Part shown: in pieces, positions 20,301-30,186 of the stretch | Numbering within the stretch: position 1 is the stretch's first letter | Layout of the letters: each line of letters starts with the position of its first letter | From: Emmonsiellopsis sp. PD_33 | Taxonomy: Eukaryota > Ascomycota > Eurotiomycetes > Onygenales > Ajellomycetaceae | Assembly: GCA_032988165.1 (NCBI GenBank) | Contig: JANTQF010000013.1 | Location: 1 to 64,000, forward strand | Direction of reading: 5' to 3' | DNA length: 64,000 nucleotides | Notes under the pieces: generated by a model | Databases searched by the model: none | What the model was told of the DNA's origin: nothing | Seen by the model: the letters and a program-made list of their open reading frames with translations, nothing else | Translations under genes and position numbers: made by a program

Positions 20301-22410
20301 TTGAAAATCGATTTTCAATCCCAGTTGCACGTCTATCGAGGCCAAATGGCAGTGCAAGAGCGATGAAACAAACGTCTTTCTGACCCCCCCAAAAGTGCTA
20401 TGCACGGCAATACCAGATTGACCATTTTTTCCCCTTTTGCGATTGGATGGATGAACGGACTTGTCGGTTTTTTTTTTTTCGTTTTTGAAGCAACTTGCTC
20501 CCCGCCGTATTTTTTCCCCAGTAAAGTCTTTCCCTTTCCTCCCAGTTTCTCTTTGAGCCAGGGCAAATTGCGAACCTGCCTTGTTCCCGGTGCTTGTACT
20601 GTACAAAACACAGTCCTGGGTGTATAACAGCCAGGTATGTATGTACAGCCGATTGGAGCTGCACGAAATTTGCTCGTGCCGATGAAAACAGTCTCAGCAC
20701 GCAGCATTGGGAAGCATAGGAATGCCGTTTCTTTGCCTTCTTTGGGTATTTATTAATTGAGCTTGGTATATAATATGTATGTCGATAGTCATAGGAATGT
20801 CATAGGTGTAACAATTCGAGTTATTTTTCTTAAAAAAAAAAAAAAAAGGAGTTCCCGTCAGCTTTGAACCCCAGCGACATCATAAATGATTCTCGATATT
20901 TCAGATACTGTAGAGGATGGTTCAATCGGTGTGCAGACTGACCGGCATTGATGGTATGGAGTGGCATGGATCGCATGGAGGGTGGAAAAATGGACACGCG
21001 TGGGCTAAATATTTAGCGACATCCAAATTCGCGCACCATCCATCCGTCGCCATTTGACAAATTATGTACGAAGTATTTAGCACAGCAGTCATTTTCTTCC
21101 CGGTGCTCTACGAGCCTTATTACGACCCCATTTTGAAAAGAACTTGAAAAGACAAACATTACAACAATCATTAGATTGAATACGCTGGACAAACCTCTAC
21201 CTTTGGCCTGCAAAACATTTTTGCACACATAACTACGTGCAGAACGACTGAGAGGGAGGGAGGGGGGTGTTCTTTTATCTTTTATTTTTTTATCAGACCT
21301 ACCTACAGTGCTTGGCCAGAAGTTTGAAACCCCCCTCTGCCATGCTAGGCCAAAAGTAGTATGGTCAGGTCACAGTTTATGGTATCAAATGCGTTGATGG
21401 GCAACAGCCCTCTATGTAAACAAATGTCATGTGGCTCTACATTGCAAACTAACTAAATCTGTTTATACTACTTCTGGACTAGTGTGGTAGAGGGGGGTTT
21501 CAAACTTCTGGCCAAGCACTGTATGTATGTATGTACTAGATAGATAGATGGTTTTTTTATGTTTAACTGTGTACTGTTGTATGTACATAACTACGGAAGC
21601 ACGGGATCCATCATCATTCGAACTAGGAATAGATAGGAATGGATATCCAACCAGCCCCCAGAGGTCCCCTATTCAGTGCAACCTCATGGAAGGAAGGAAG
21701 ATAGATGAAAAGAATCGTGATAAAAAATTCTACCTGGTCTCAACCAGTCTAGAAAAAAATACCACAAATCCTGGATAGGCCGCCTGGGGTTGAGGTTCGG
21801 AGAGAGAGAGACAGTTACGACAGGGACGCAACGCCTCTCCTCCTCATCCCCCTCCCCCAGAAAACGATAAAAAGAGCAGCGAGGAGTAATGAAAAAAGAA
21901 TCACCATGTTTCAGAGAACTGAAGAGAGAGAAGAAAAAAAAAAGCCAAAATGGTTAAGCGGTACAACACCCTTTGTGAAGCCCTCCATTTTCGTATCTTT
22001 TTTTTTTGTTCTTTTGTGTGATTCTTTTTTCAGGAAAATAACGGGTTGTTTGCATTTGCTTTATAAGAACAGAAATAAGGGGGAAAGGGGAAAGGGGGGG
22101 GGGACACGAAGCGTTGGCCAAACTGCCAACCCGGTTCCTGGTCTCGAGTGCAGGTTGGACGGTGGTTTGTCTCTCGTTGGTATCAGATATTCCGTAGCTG
22201 TCGGTATGTGGGCGTGGGTGAGAAAGTGCCAGGTGAATTCCCTTTTCTTCTTTTTTGCATTTTTGTTCAGTACATTCATTAGAGAAAAAAAAAGCCGTGG
22301 CCCAAACCTGCGCTAGAAAAATTGTTCATAGGAAACAACACCCTTCTTCCCTCTCCCCCCTTTTCGCTTATAAATAGCAAAAAAAATGCTGAACCCCCCA
22401 GAAACCAAAT
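20301..22410. other. 2.1-kb intergenic region
   Basis: It contains a MITE at 21306-21521 and several homopolymer runs (16 A at about 20,833; G runs near 22,095). Frames of 60-136 codons on both strands overlap each other and lack motifs. I see no RNA gene I can defend. Confidence 0.5.
21306..21521. mobile_element. 216-bp MITE of Tc1/mariner type
   Basis: It begins CAGTGCTTGGCCAGAAG and ends with its reverse complement. The terminal inverted repeats are perfect for 33 bp and continue imperfectly to about 56 bp. It is flanked by TA on both sides (21304-21305 and 21522-21523), the target duplication of Tc1/mariner elements. The interior has no coding sequence, so it is non-autonomous. Unlike the flanking repeat compartments it sits in normal-CpG sequence. 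Confidence 0.9.
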
Positions 22411-23284
22411 TTACCGAACAATTCCCTCGAATCTCTGCTTGAACCATTTGATCGTCTCGGTCTGGTTGATCTTGTGGTTGGAGCCGATCTTCGACTTGCA
22501 CCGTCTGCGGGTAGCGATGCGCTCACCAGGGCGGGTCCTAGCGGGAGGGATTAGTCAATATGACCGGTTCTTTTTGGTATTTTTCTCACACGATATAGAC
22601 AGCGTGGTCGAGTGTAGGTCTTTTGTGAACCACACACGCCCCCAATCGGAGAGGGAAAGAAAAACAAAAGGACAGGCCACTCACATGCAGCAGTAGAAGT
22701 CCATTCCGTAGATACCGATACCAGGATCGTACTTGATGCCCAGATCGATGTGTTCGCTGATACCGAAGCCGAAGTTGCCGGTCTCGGAGAAGTTGCGCTT
22801 TCTCAGCTCATACTCCTTGACCTTGAGGCCACGCTCGAGAATCTCCTCAGCCTTGGGTCCCCGGACGGTGACGTGCACGGCGATCTTTTCGTTACGGCGG
22901 ATACCGAAGGTACGGACGGTGTAACGGGCCTTGCCTATAGAGATGCAAAAATTTCATCCGGTCAGATAATTGTTGTTGTGGTTCTTTTTTGGGTTGTTTG
23001 TGTGTTCGTCGCTTCGTTCGGTTTCGTAGGGTTTTCTTACTGTAGACGGGAGTTTGACCGCTCAGCTGCTCGAGCACCTTAGCGGCACGGGTGAGTCTAT
23101 CACCAGACTCGCCAACGGAGATGTTGAGGACGAGTTTCTGGATGCGCAGCTCGCGCATGGGGTTGGCCCCGGTTTCCTTTCCCTCAGCCTGCATTGTTGC
23201 GGTTAGAATCGAAAAAACCCCTCCAAAATGTGCCAGTGTGCAAGAACAGGCTGGCAGTGAGAAGATAGATCCGGGACTCACCAT
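22411..23284 (-). CDS. RPL11: 60S ribosomal protein L11 (uL5)
   Basis: Four exons on the minus strand: 23284-23282, 23188-23041, 22934-22685 and 22537-22411; 528 nt, 175 aa, close to the usual 174. The product starts MAEGKETGANPMRELR and contains KLVLNISVGESGDRL, ISEHIDLGIKYDP and IYGMDFYCC, all hallmarks of uL5. It binds 5S rRNA in the central protuberance of the large subunit. The first exon is the ATG alone, followed directly by GTGAGT. The gene shares a 332-bp upstream region with the divergent SmB gene. A telobox-like AAAACCCTTAG lies at about 23,379-23,389. Confidence 0.96.
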
Positions 23285-23616
23285 GGCGACTCGTGTGCTG
23301 TTGACAATCGACGGTTTGGTTAATACTGCGAGGAAATCCTGAGGTTGGAATGTCTAAATGGATGTGTGGGATGTAGCAAAAACCCTTAGCGTCTTGGCGT
23401 TGGCTAGCGAGGAGCCTCATCCGGACATCAAATCATCGGGCTGGCTTTGATGCGACGAGGTCGAGCTCGCCAACACCCCGACTGATCCCCCGTCAAAACA
23501 CAAGTCTTCACGCGGGCAGTTGTATTGCTGATAGCGGACGTTGCATGGTGCTTTCTTATTTTCTATTTTAATTCCCGCCCACCCCAAGTCGCACTCGTGC
23601 GCGCGCGTGAAGCAAA
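23285..23616. promoter_or_regulatory. Divergent promoter between RPL11 and SmB
   Basis: A 332-bp gap separates the two divergent start codons. It contains a telobox-like AAACCCT on the RPL11 side (about 23,379-23,389). Telobox motifs are reported in ribosomal-protein promoters of several fungi; the same motif occurs upstream of RPL38 in this window. Confidence 0.45.
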
Positions 23617-24595
23617 ATGGCTTCAAACAAACAGGGCAAAATGGTATGTCACCTTCAAACACCCTGCAGATTGCGCAAGTCGGCTTTCATTGATTGGGAA
23701 ATAGCTAACAGGTATCTAGCAAAACCTCGTACGTCTTCTTCATCGCCAGTATACGCCCGTGGGAGCGTCGGTTGCGGTGCGCTAACATGTGTCTGGCCAG
23801 ATCAACTACCGGATGAGGGTGACCTTGAATGACGGACGACAGATGACGGGGCAAATGCTTGCCTTCGATAAGGTGCTTCTGCCTCATACCGCTGATACCT
23901 AGATAGTTGCTAACCATTCGCGTAGCATATGAACCTTGTCCTCGCAGATACAGAAGAATTCCGCCGCGTCAAACGGAAACCGACCAAACAAGCGCCCGGC
24001 TCCAGCACCCCCACACTTGTCGAGACTGAAGAGAAGCGAACACTCGGATTAACAATTGTGCGCGGAACGCATGTTGTCTCGTGCTCTGTCGATGGCCCTC
24101 CCCCCGCAGACCCTTCAGCCAGATTAGGCACAACTGTGCCAGGTGTATCGGGAGCTGCGCCCGCAACTCTTGCCGCAGGACCTGGTATCAGCAGACCGGC
24201 CGGAAGAGGTCTGCCAGTCGGACTTGGCGGGCCTGCTGCTGGTGTTGGCGGACCACCACCTCCCGGAGGATTCGGTGGTTTCCCTCCTGGCGGATTTCCC
24301 GGCGGTCCTCCCCCTGGCTTCCCAGGTCGCGGAGGACCCCCTGGGGGACCTCGTAAGTTATAACTCCCAGCTATGTAAAGACTAATTACTAACATATATG
24401 AAACAGCTGGCTTTGGCCCACCTCCTGGATTTGGCGGACCTGGCGTACCCGGCGGACCTCGTAAGTCCTCTTTATCCCCCCCACCCCGTACTTTGCTAAC
24501 TATCGCGATCAGCTGCGGGATTCCAGCCGCCACCTGGCTTCCAGCCTCCCGGGCAAGGTAGAGGTTTCCCACCTCCAGGTTTCGGAGGACGATGA
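23617..24595 (+). CDS. SMB1: Small nuclear ribonucleoprotein SmB/B'
   Basis: Six exons: 23617-23643, 23720-23728, 23801-23872, 23926-24352, 24407-24460 and 24513-24595; 672 nt, 223 aa. The second exon is only 9 nt and supplies QNL, joining KM to INYRMRV. The Sm fold spans residues about 10-85: Sm1 with VTLNDGRQMTGQMLAFDKHM and NLVLADTEEFRR, Sm2 with RTLGLTIVRGTHVVS. The tail is Gly/Pro-rich with repeated PPGF and PPGG units as in SmB/B' of other species. The protein is a core component of the Sm ring on U1, U2, U4 and U5 snRNAs and acts in the nucleus. The GGACCTC-GTAAG boundaries of exons 4 and 5 are nearly identical, suggesting that the proline-rich exons arose by duplication. Confidence 0.95.
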
Positions 24596-25285
24596 GATTG
24601 AAAGAGCGACAAAGATGAGGCAAAGAGGAGAACCGACAATGACCGATCAAAGGTGGAAAGGAATCGGCTTTTTTCATGGATATCCCAAATTACAAACAAC
24701 AAAACAAGAACACCACGCGCGAAATCTACAGATGGAGGACGTCTGTTTGTTTAAATCTATACTACATGTCATGGCGTTGGGGCGCTGGACGGATGGAGGA
24801 AGGGTGATGCGATGCGACGAGTTGAGAGGGCTGCCCGCCGAAGCAAGATAACTAGCCTTTTTTTTTTGTTTTCAGTTCTCACGACGCAACAGGTTAAATT
24901 AGCAAAAAAAAATCGAAAAATTAGACTTGAATTCTACTCATCTCCTGTAAATGGCCTTCTGCTTTTTCAGATGTCCCATATCCATCAAATTTTTGGGCAA
25001 TCCATCAAATCACGTGCTTTATAACCCAATACGGTTAGCGTCTCTGTTCTCCGGAATTCGGAGCAAAAAACGGCCTTGAACGATAGCAGGATGCATGCAG
25101 GTCAACAGAGTCAGAGGAGCTATCAACAGCAGAACCACCGCCCAACAACAAACCCCCAACAGCAAACCCCTAAGACACCAGAGTCCATACACCCCTCCAA
25201 CCGACTCGCGGCCAGCTTGCTGTTTATTCCCGCTCCCTTTCCTCCGCCCCCCTTTACCTACCTTCTTCGCGGCCCCAACAACATC
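24596..25285. other. Intergenic region between SmB and MPC1
   Basis: 3' flank of SmB and 5' flank of the pyruvate carrier gene. Pyrimidine-rich near 25,200-25,270, as is common before fungal start codons. No further gene seen. Confidence 0.5.
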
Positions 25286-26189
25286 ATGGCCGCCGCAATC
25301 AAAGCGATCAATGCGAAGATCCGCTCGAATAAAGTGCTGGATTATGTTTGCTCGACACGTAAGTTTTACAGTTCCCCGTTGACTGTGGGAAACGATGGCA
25401 TTGTCTTTTGGTCGAAATGCATCACATTGCAAGGATGCAGGGCATTCAAAATGCAGTCGCGCGTCATCATCTCGTTCGGCACGATGGGCTTCGCGGCTGC
25501 TTTGCCATTGGATATACCGGCATAATAGACATACATACAATTCGCAAGAACATATTGCTAACCACCCGAACCCCCCTTTAAACGACAGATTTCTGGGGCC
25601 CAGCCTCGAACTTCGGTATCCCCATCGCCGCCGTGATGGATACGCAGAAAGATCCGGAAATGTATGTCATCCATACCTACATATATAACATCAACCCCCT
25701 CCACCCCATTCCTCCAGATTCTCCCCGCAGAAAAAGAACCGCTACATCTTACCCCACAACCCAAATCCCACTAACAACTCTATAATAGCATCTCCGGCCA
25801 AATGACCGGCGCCCTCGTAATCTACTCCGGCACATTCATGCGGTACGCGCTCGCCGTGACGCCGAAGAACTACCTCCTTTTCGCATGCCATTTCGTAAAC
25901 TTTGGCGCCCAGCTGACGCAGGGGTATCGGTATTTGAATTATTGGAAGTATGTTGTTATGTCTCCTTGACCCCCCCTTCCCTACTCGACATAGGGGTTCC
26001 CCTCCTTTCTAGACGAACGGCGGTTTCGAGTTTTCCCCCATCTACATACAGTTTGCTAATGATATCCTTTTGTGCAAATATAGCTGGGGCGGCCGAGAAG
26101 CATCGCTCGCGGCAAAAGCCAACCTGCCCACGCCAGTTGCTGAGGCCGCGGAGAAGGGGAAGGATGTTGCTGAGGGGAAGAGTGCTTAA
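25286..26189 (+). CDS. MPC1: Mitochondrial pyruvate carrier subunit 1
   Basis: Four exons: 25286-25358, 25589-25661, 25789-25947 and 26084-26189; 411 nt, 136 aa. The product contains STHFWGPASNFGIPIAAVMD, then FMRYALAVTPKNYLLFACHF and QGYRYLNYW. These match the MPC family (formerly UPF0041), a three-helix inner-membrane protein that forms a heterodimer with MPC2/MPC3 to import pyruvate into the matrix. The HFWGP block marks MPC1 over MPC2. The final exon adds a charged, Ala/Lys-rich tail (about 30 residues) that is longer than in yeast. The first intron, 230 bp, is long for this locus. Confidence 0.95.
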
Positions 26190-26928
26190 GAAGAGGAAGG
26201 AGAAAAAGATTTCGTGTTGCTTTCTTGTTTCTTTTATAATGAATTGAATAATATCCTTGTTTTTTTTTTACCCAATGGTTGTTATGTATATTGATTTGCA
26301 CATTTCCCACCCGTTGTGTACTTTGTTTTACGCCATTTTTGATTGTGGCCTTAGATATCTTGTTATAAATGGGTTTTCTCAAGTCTGTTGAATTTGTATT
26401 AGAATGTTAGTTTATAAGATGCCTGTGAATAAGAAGACCAGGGATATAAAACGGATATTTTAAAATGCTCATTTCTTTCTTTCCATCTTTGTATATAAGT
26501 TGTACAAAACCTTGAAAGAAAGGGGAGAGAAGAAACAATCTAATACTTTCCCGAGTGATATGCAGTTGCCTGCTTGCTTCTCCAGAATGGAAAGAAGGTG
26601 AAAGCAAGGAAAATCCAAAAGTAAGGAAACTAGGAAACTAGGAAACTAGGGCTCGAAAAGACAAGAGGAAAAAAATAAAGATGAACGCTGGATTTCGCAT
26701 GCATAAGACGGGAAATAATCACAGAAAGGTAGATAGACATGGGACATGAAAATATGTATTCCACTTTTATGAAATATAAAGGCGGGGTTTCCAATTTCAA
26801 AAAAAGTTCAGGGGAATAGTATAAACCAAAAACCAAGCAGATAATGTTACCTCGTGAATCGTCGTACTGGTCGAGTGCAATGTAGGTGGGATCTTCACAG
26901 AAAGCATCGTAACCATTTAATTCAGGGG
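26190..26928. other. Convergent 3' region of MPC1 and the amino-acid transporter
   Basis: AT-rich, with poly-T tracts and no supported gene. A frame at 26630-27106 reads past the transporter stop in another frame; I judge it a shadow. Confidence 0.5.
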
Positions 26929-29240
26929 TTAAACAGAACACAAGGACGGGTTGGAGGGGGTCTTGCCAGCCGCCCAATTTTGCAGAGTGAGGACAGTTGT
27001 GTAAACGCACCCGATGACGCCGAACACGGCTAGTCCGATGTCTGCGTATCGTTGGCGTCGGGTGGTTGAAACCGCTTTGAGGTGGAGCATTGGCTGTGGT
27101 TTCCATGCGTCAGCTCGGATGATCCTATTGCTAATCTTGAGCAGACTTGGAGAGAACTTACCGGGTAAACGTATACAAGCGGCACACATGCAAAACTACC
27201 AACAAGGGCTACAAATTTGTCCAGATCAGCAGCGCCAGCCCATGCTACAACGGCGCAGAATAGGACGAGCAGACATCGAAAGCCGTTCTTCTTCCACTTG
27301 ATGCCCGGGTTGAATTTTCCGCTACGAGTAAATAGCTCATTCTCGAGGATTCGGATCGCAGGAAACAGCTGTAGTGGCGTACTGAGGAGGATAGCGACAG
27401 AGTATAGGAATTGGATGCCGTTAACCACTTTGCTGTCCTGAGGAAGGTTAAGGATGACGACGGTTTCCGTCTTGGAACCAAAGGCAGCGTATCCGAGCAT
27501 TCCCATGGAAAGGAAGACGGTAGTTATCAGAATCATGACAAATGCCAGGACACCAGGGAACTTATGGGGTTTCTTCATGGACTCCTGGATAGGGATGATC
27601 AAACCAACTCCCTCGTATGTGAAGATAGCGGTACCAATGAACAGCGTCCAGCTGTTTGCATTGAAGTGTTTGATGTCCGCGGGGCCACCATTGTCAACGA
27701 TAGTGTGGATATCGAACGCGTACAAGTAGATAATACCCAGTAAGATGAAGACGTCCGCAACAAGAGCCGTGAAGCCCAGTTTGCCGATGTCACGGATGAA
27801 GGAGAGGGGTATGAAAATGACCAGTTGAATCAAGATCATCCACTTGATGTCGATGACTGCTTTGCACTTGCTGACCGCAAGGGCAAACGCCCTTAAGTTC
27901 GTGGAAACGAAGACAATGTATGCAGAAACGAACCCAATCTGGCTGAGGACGATTGACCCTAGAATGATCCTCCTCATGTGTTTGCCGTATAGGACGCCTC
28001 CAATATCACCAAAGGAGCCATGGATCTTCAATCGCGTGTTGACCAGAAGTATAAAGCAATAGTAGCTAAGAAGGGACACTGAAACCAGCACAATGGAGCT
28101 GAACAGCATTCCTCCATTCATAAACGCTCTTGGTAGGAACAAGACACCCGTGCCAACAAATGATTTCAAAAGGAGAAGCACTGCTCCCGTTGAGGTGTTA
28201 GTAGGCTTCTTCGCCCGTTCTTTGTGTTTGCGGCTGCGTTTTCCGGGAGTTTCCGGTAGAAGGGGCGCTTGTTCCTCTAATAACCGTCTCTCCTCATCCG
28301 TCATAGATTCCCGGCGACCCCAGGTTTCAGGGGCAAAGTACTCATCAGGTTCAAGGGCCTCGTCATCCTCTTCTAGTTCCTCCCCGGCAAAATGGCCGTA
28401 GAGGGTCAAGAATTCCAGAAAATTGCTTGTCAGTAGAGGAGGCTGAGTAACGCCCTGTTCTTGATCTGCTGTCGCATGGAGCCCTTGTTGGTCCGGATTA
28501 CCGCCTGTCCGTCGAAGATAGTCTCGCCGGAAACCTCCAGGTACTCTGATCGAATTGATATCCATGACTTCGCTTTCCGGTTCCGGCCGACTTACATTGA
28601 AGCTTCGTCTTCGAGCTCTACCAGTGTCCCGATTACTTAAATCGTCCGCCCACCGGTAGATTGGTCTCGTGATATCCCCCCCTTGGAGTTGCAGACTTGA
28701 AAACTCTTCGTTCGCTCCACCATTCTTCGAGCTAATCGAGCGTGACCCAGACCCTCCATTATCTGTATCTTGATGCGGCTGGACCAGATGTCTCCTCACA
28801 ATTTCAGGATCTTCAACCGTCCCAGTACCTTGTTCGGAGCCTCCATCTCTACCCGAGCGAGCATCGAACGAACCATAATTCGAAATTGGCAGCAATGCCG
28901 GGGATGCGATGTGCGTTGGAGGAGGAGGAGTGGAAGAGGCCCCAGTATCATGTTGCAAAGCTGAGGCTAATACCGACTGGCCAGGGCCAGGGAGGGAGGA
29001 CGCATTATCTACCGCAGCGAAGTTCTGGTGTTCGTCTGTGGCAGGATTCGACGCTTGGTATGACCGGCCGGTCTGGCTTTGGCCATCAAATGATGGTGGG
29101 ACGGGAGTAGCCAGGCGCTGGGTTGCAATATGGCGTGGAAGAGAGCTCGGCACTGGGGAGCCAGACCGGCTAGAGGGACTTGGAGAAGCATGGCGCCGCA
29201 GCGGGGAGCGCGACGGTGACTTATCAGAGCTATCAGACAT
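26929..29240 (-). CDS. AVT3: Vacuolar amino-acid transporter, AVT3/AVT4-like
   Basis: Two exons, the last at 27093-26929; the first runs from the start codon to 27162. I take the ATG at 29240 (MSDSSDKSPSRSPLRRH) because the Ser/Pro/Arg-rich opening looks like that of related fungal proteins; an in-frame ATG at 29429 would add 63 residues. The product is about 747 aa (810 with the upstream ATG). A long hydrophilic N-terminus leads to an Aa_trans (AAAP) domain starting around STGAVLLLLKSFVGTGVLFL, with about eleven hydrophobic segments. The family exports neutral amino acids from the vacuole. The intron removes a premature stop and adds the last helix (IGLAVFGVIGCVYTTVLTL). The gene is divergent from the cation-chloride cotransporter at 30187. 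Confidence 0.88.
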
Positions 29241-30186
29241 CTTGTTTCGGGATATTCCGGTGGTTTCGCAGGAGTTATCGACCGTTGGTAGGAAGGGCGG
29301 AACGGAGTTTCTCTGTCTTAAGGGTGGTGGTTCTATACCATGGATGTCATCACAGAGAGGCGGTTTCGGCAATGACGGTGAAAGATAAGAGTGTATTGAA
29401 CTGGATGTAGAAGCTATCGACACACCCAACAGGAGTTTGGATGGTGAATCTGCCTGTCAAAAGGCGGGTATTTGCTGGAGTGGTCTATCACCAGGTGGTC
29501 TGAAGTCGAGAGAGCTCTCACAACAAGTGAGGCTGGGGGTGGATTGGGGGTCCACGGGTTCGGGGACGGTCACGTGTGCCTGTTTGGCCTGTTTGCAGCC
29601 ACACTGCTGAGTCACAGGGTTCGATGTCGTCATAGGCTGTGTTCTGCCAGGGCAGCTATGCCGAGCATGCTTGTCTCTGCGGGTTGGCGATTTTTATATA
29701 CGCCCTCTTCATGAACAAGTTAATTGCGCTGTTGGAGCCTTCGTGATATTCCACGCCTTTTACTCTCCTTGTGGTTCCCTCCGCAGAATCCGCTGATTGG
29801 TGCCGCGGTTTAGATGAGATCCTGCTTATCTAATGCGGCCTGCCAACCTCCGCCGTCACAGATGAAGATCGCGGCTACAGACTTCGCGCATGCTCAACGT
29901 CATCCCCTCTCACCCTGCATTTGACTGACGCTATTTGGTGTGTCTAAGCTCAGTATCGATTTCTTTGACTGCCGCATATTCTTATTCTCACCTCCTGTGT
30001 CGCCTGGCGAGAAAACCAATTGCTTCACCGCCAACGTCACAGCCGGCCTCCACCCTGCCAACGTTGAGTTTCGTGGCCCGATTCGTCATTACAGCTACTG
30101 CTGTGCATCTTCTTATTCCGAATTACCTTTGTAGCTCGTTCACTATGCAGGGTATTCTGTGATACGTTTCTAGGAGGCCGTTCATA
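29241..30186. promoter_or_regulatory. Divergent intergenic region between two vacuolar transporters
   Basis: A 946-bp gap between the divergent start codons of the amino-acid transporter (29240) and the cation-chloride cotransporter (30187). It includes the alternative N-terminal extension of the former (29241-29429). No specific factor site can be asserted. Confidence 0.4.

Noticed and set aside
20825..20900. Pol III-like signal (GGGGTTCAAAGC plus T16 on the minus strand)
   Set aside because: No A box at a sensible distance and no stable T-stem; a TGATG/CTGA pair nearby is too closely spaced for a C/D snoRNA.
23910..24677. 255-codon minus-strand frame, Pro/Gly-rich
   Set aside because: Antisense of the SmB proline-glycine tail, which is naturally free of stops on both strands.
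26630..27106. 158-codon minus-strand frame extending past the amino-acid transporter stop
   Set aside because: It is in a different frame from the spliced transporter; no splice join makes it a natural C-terminus.
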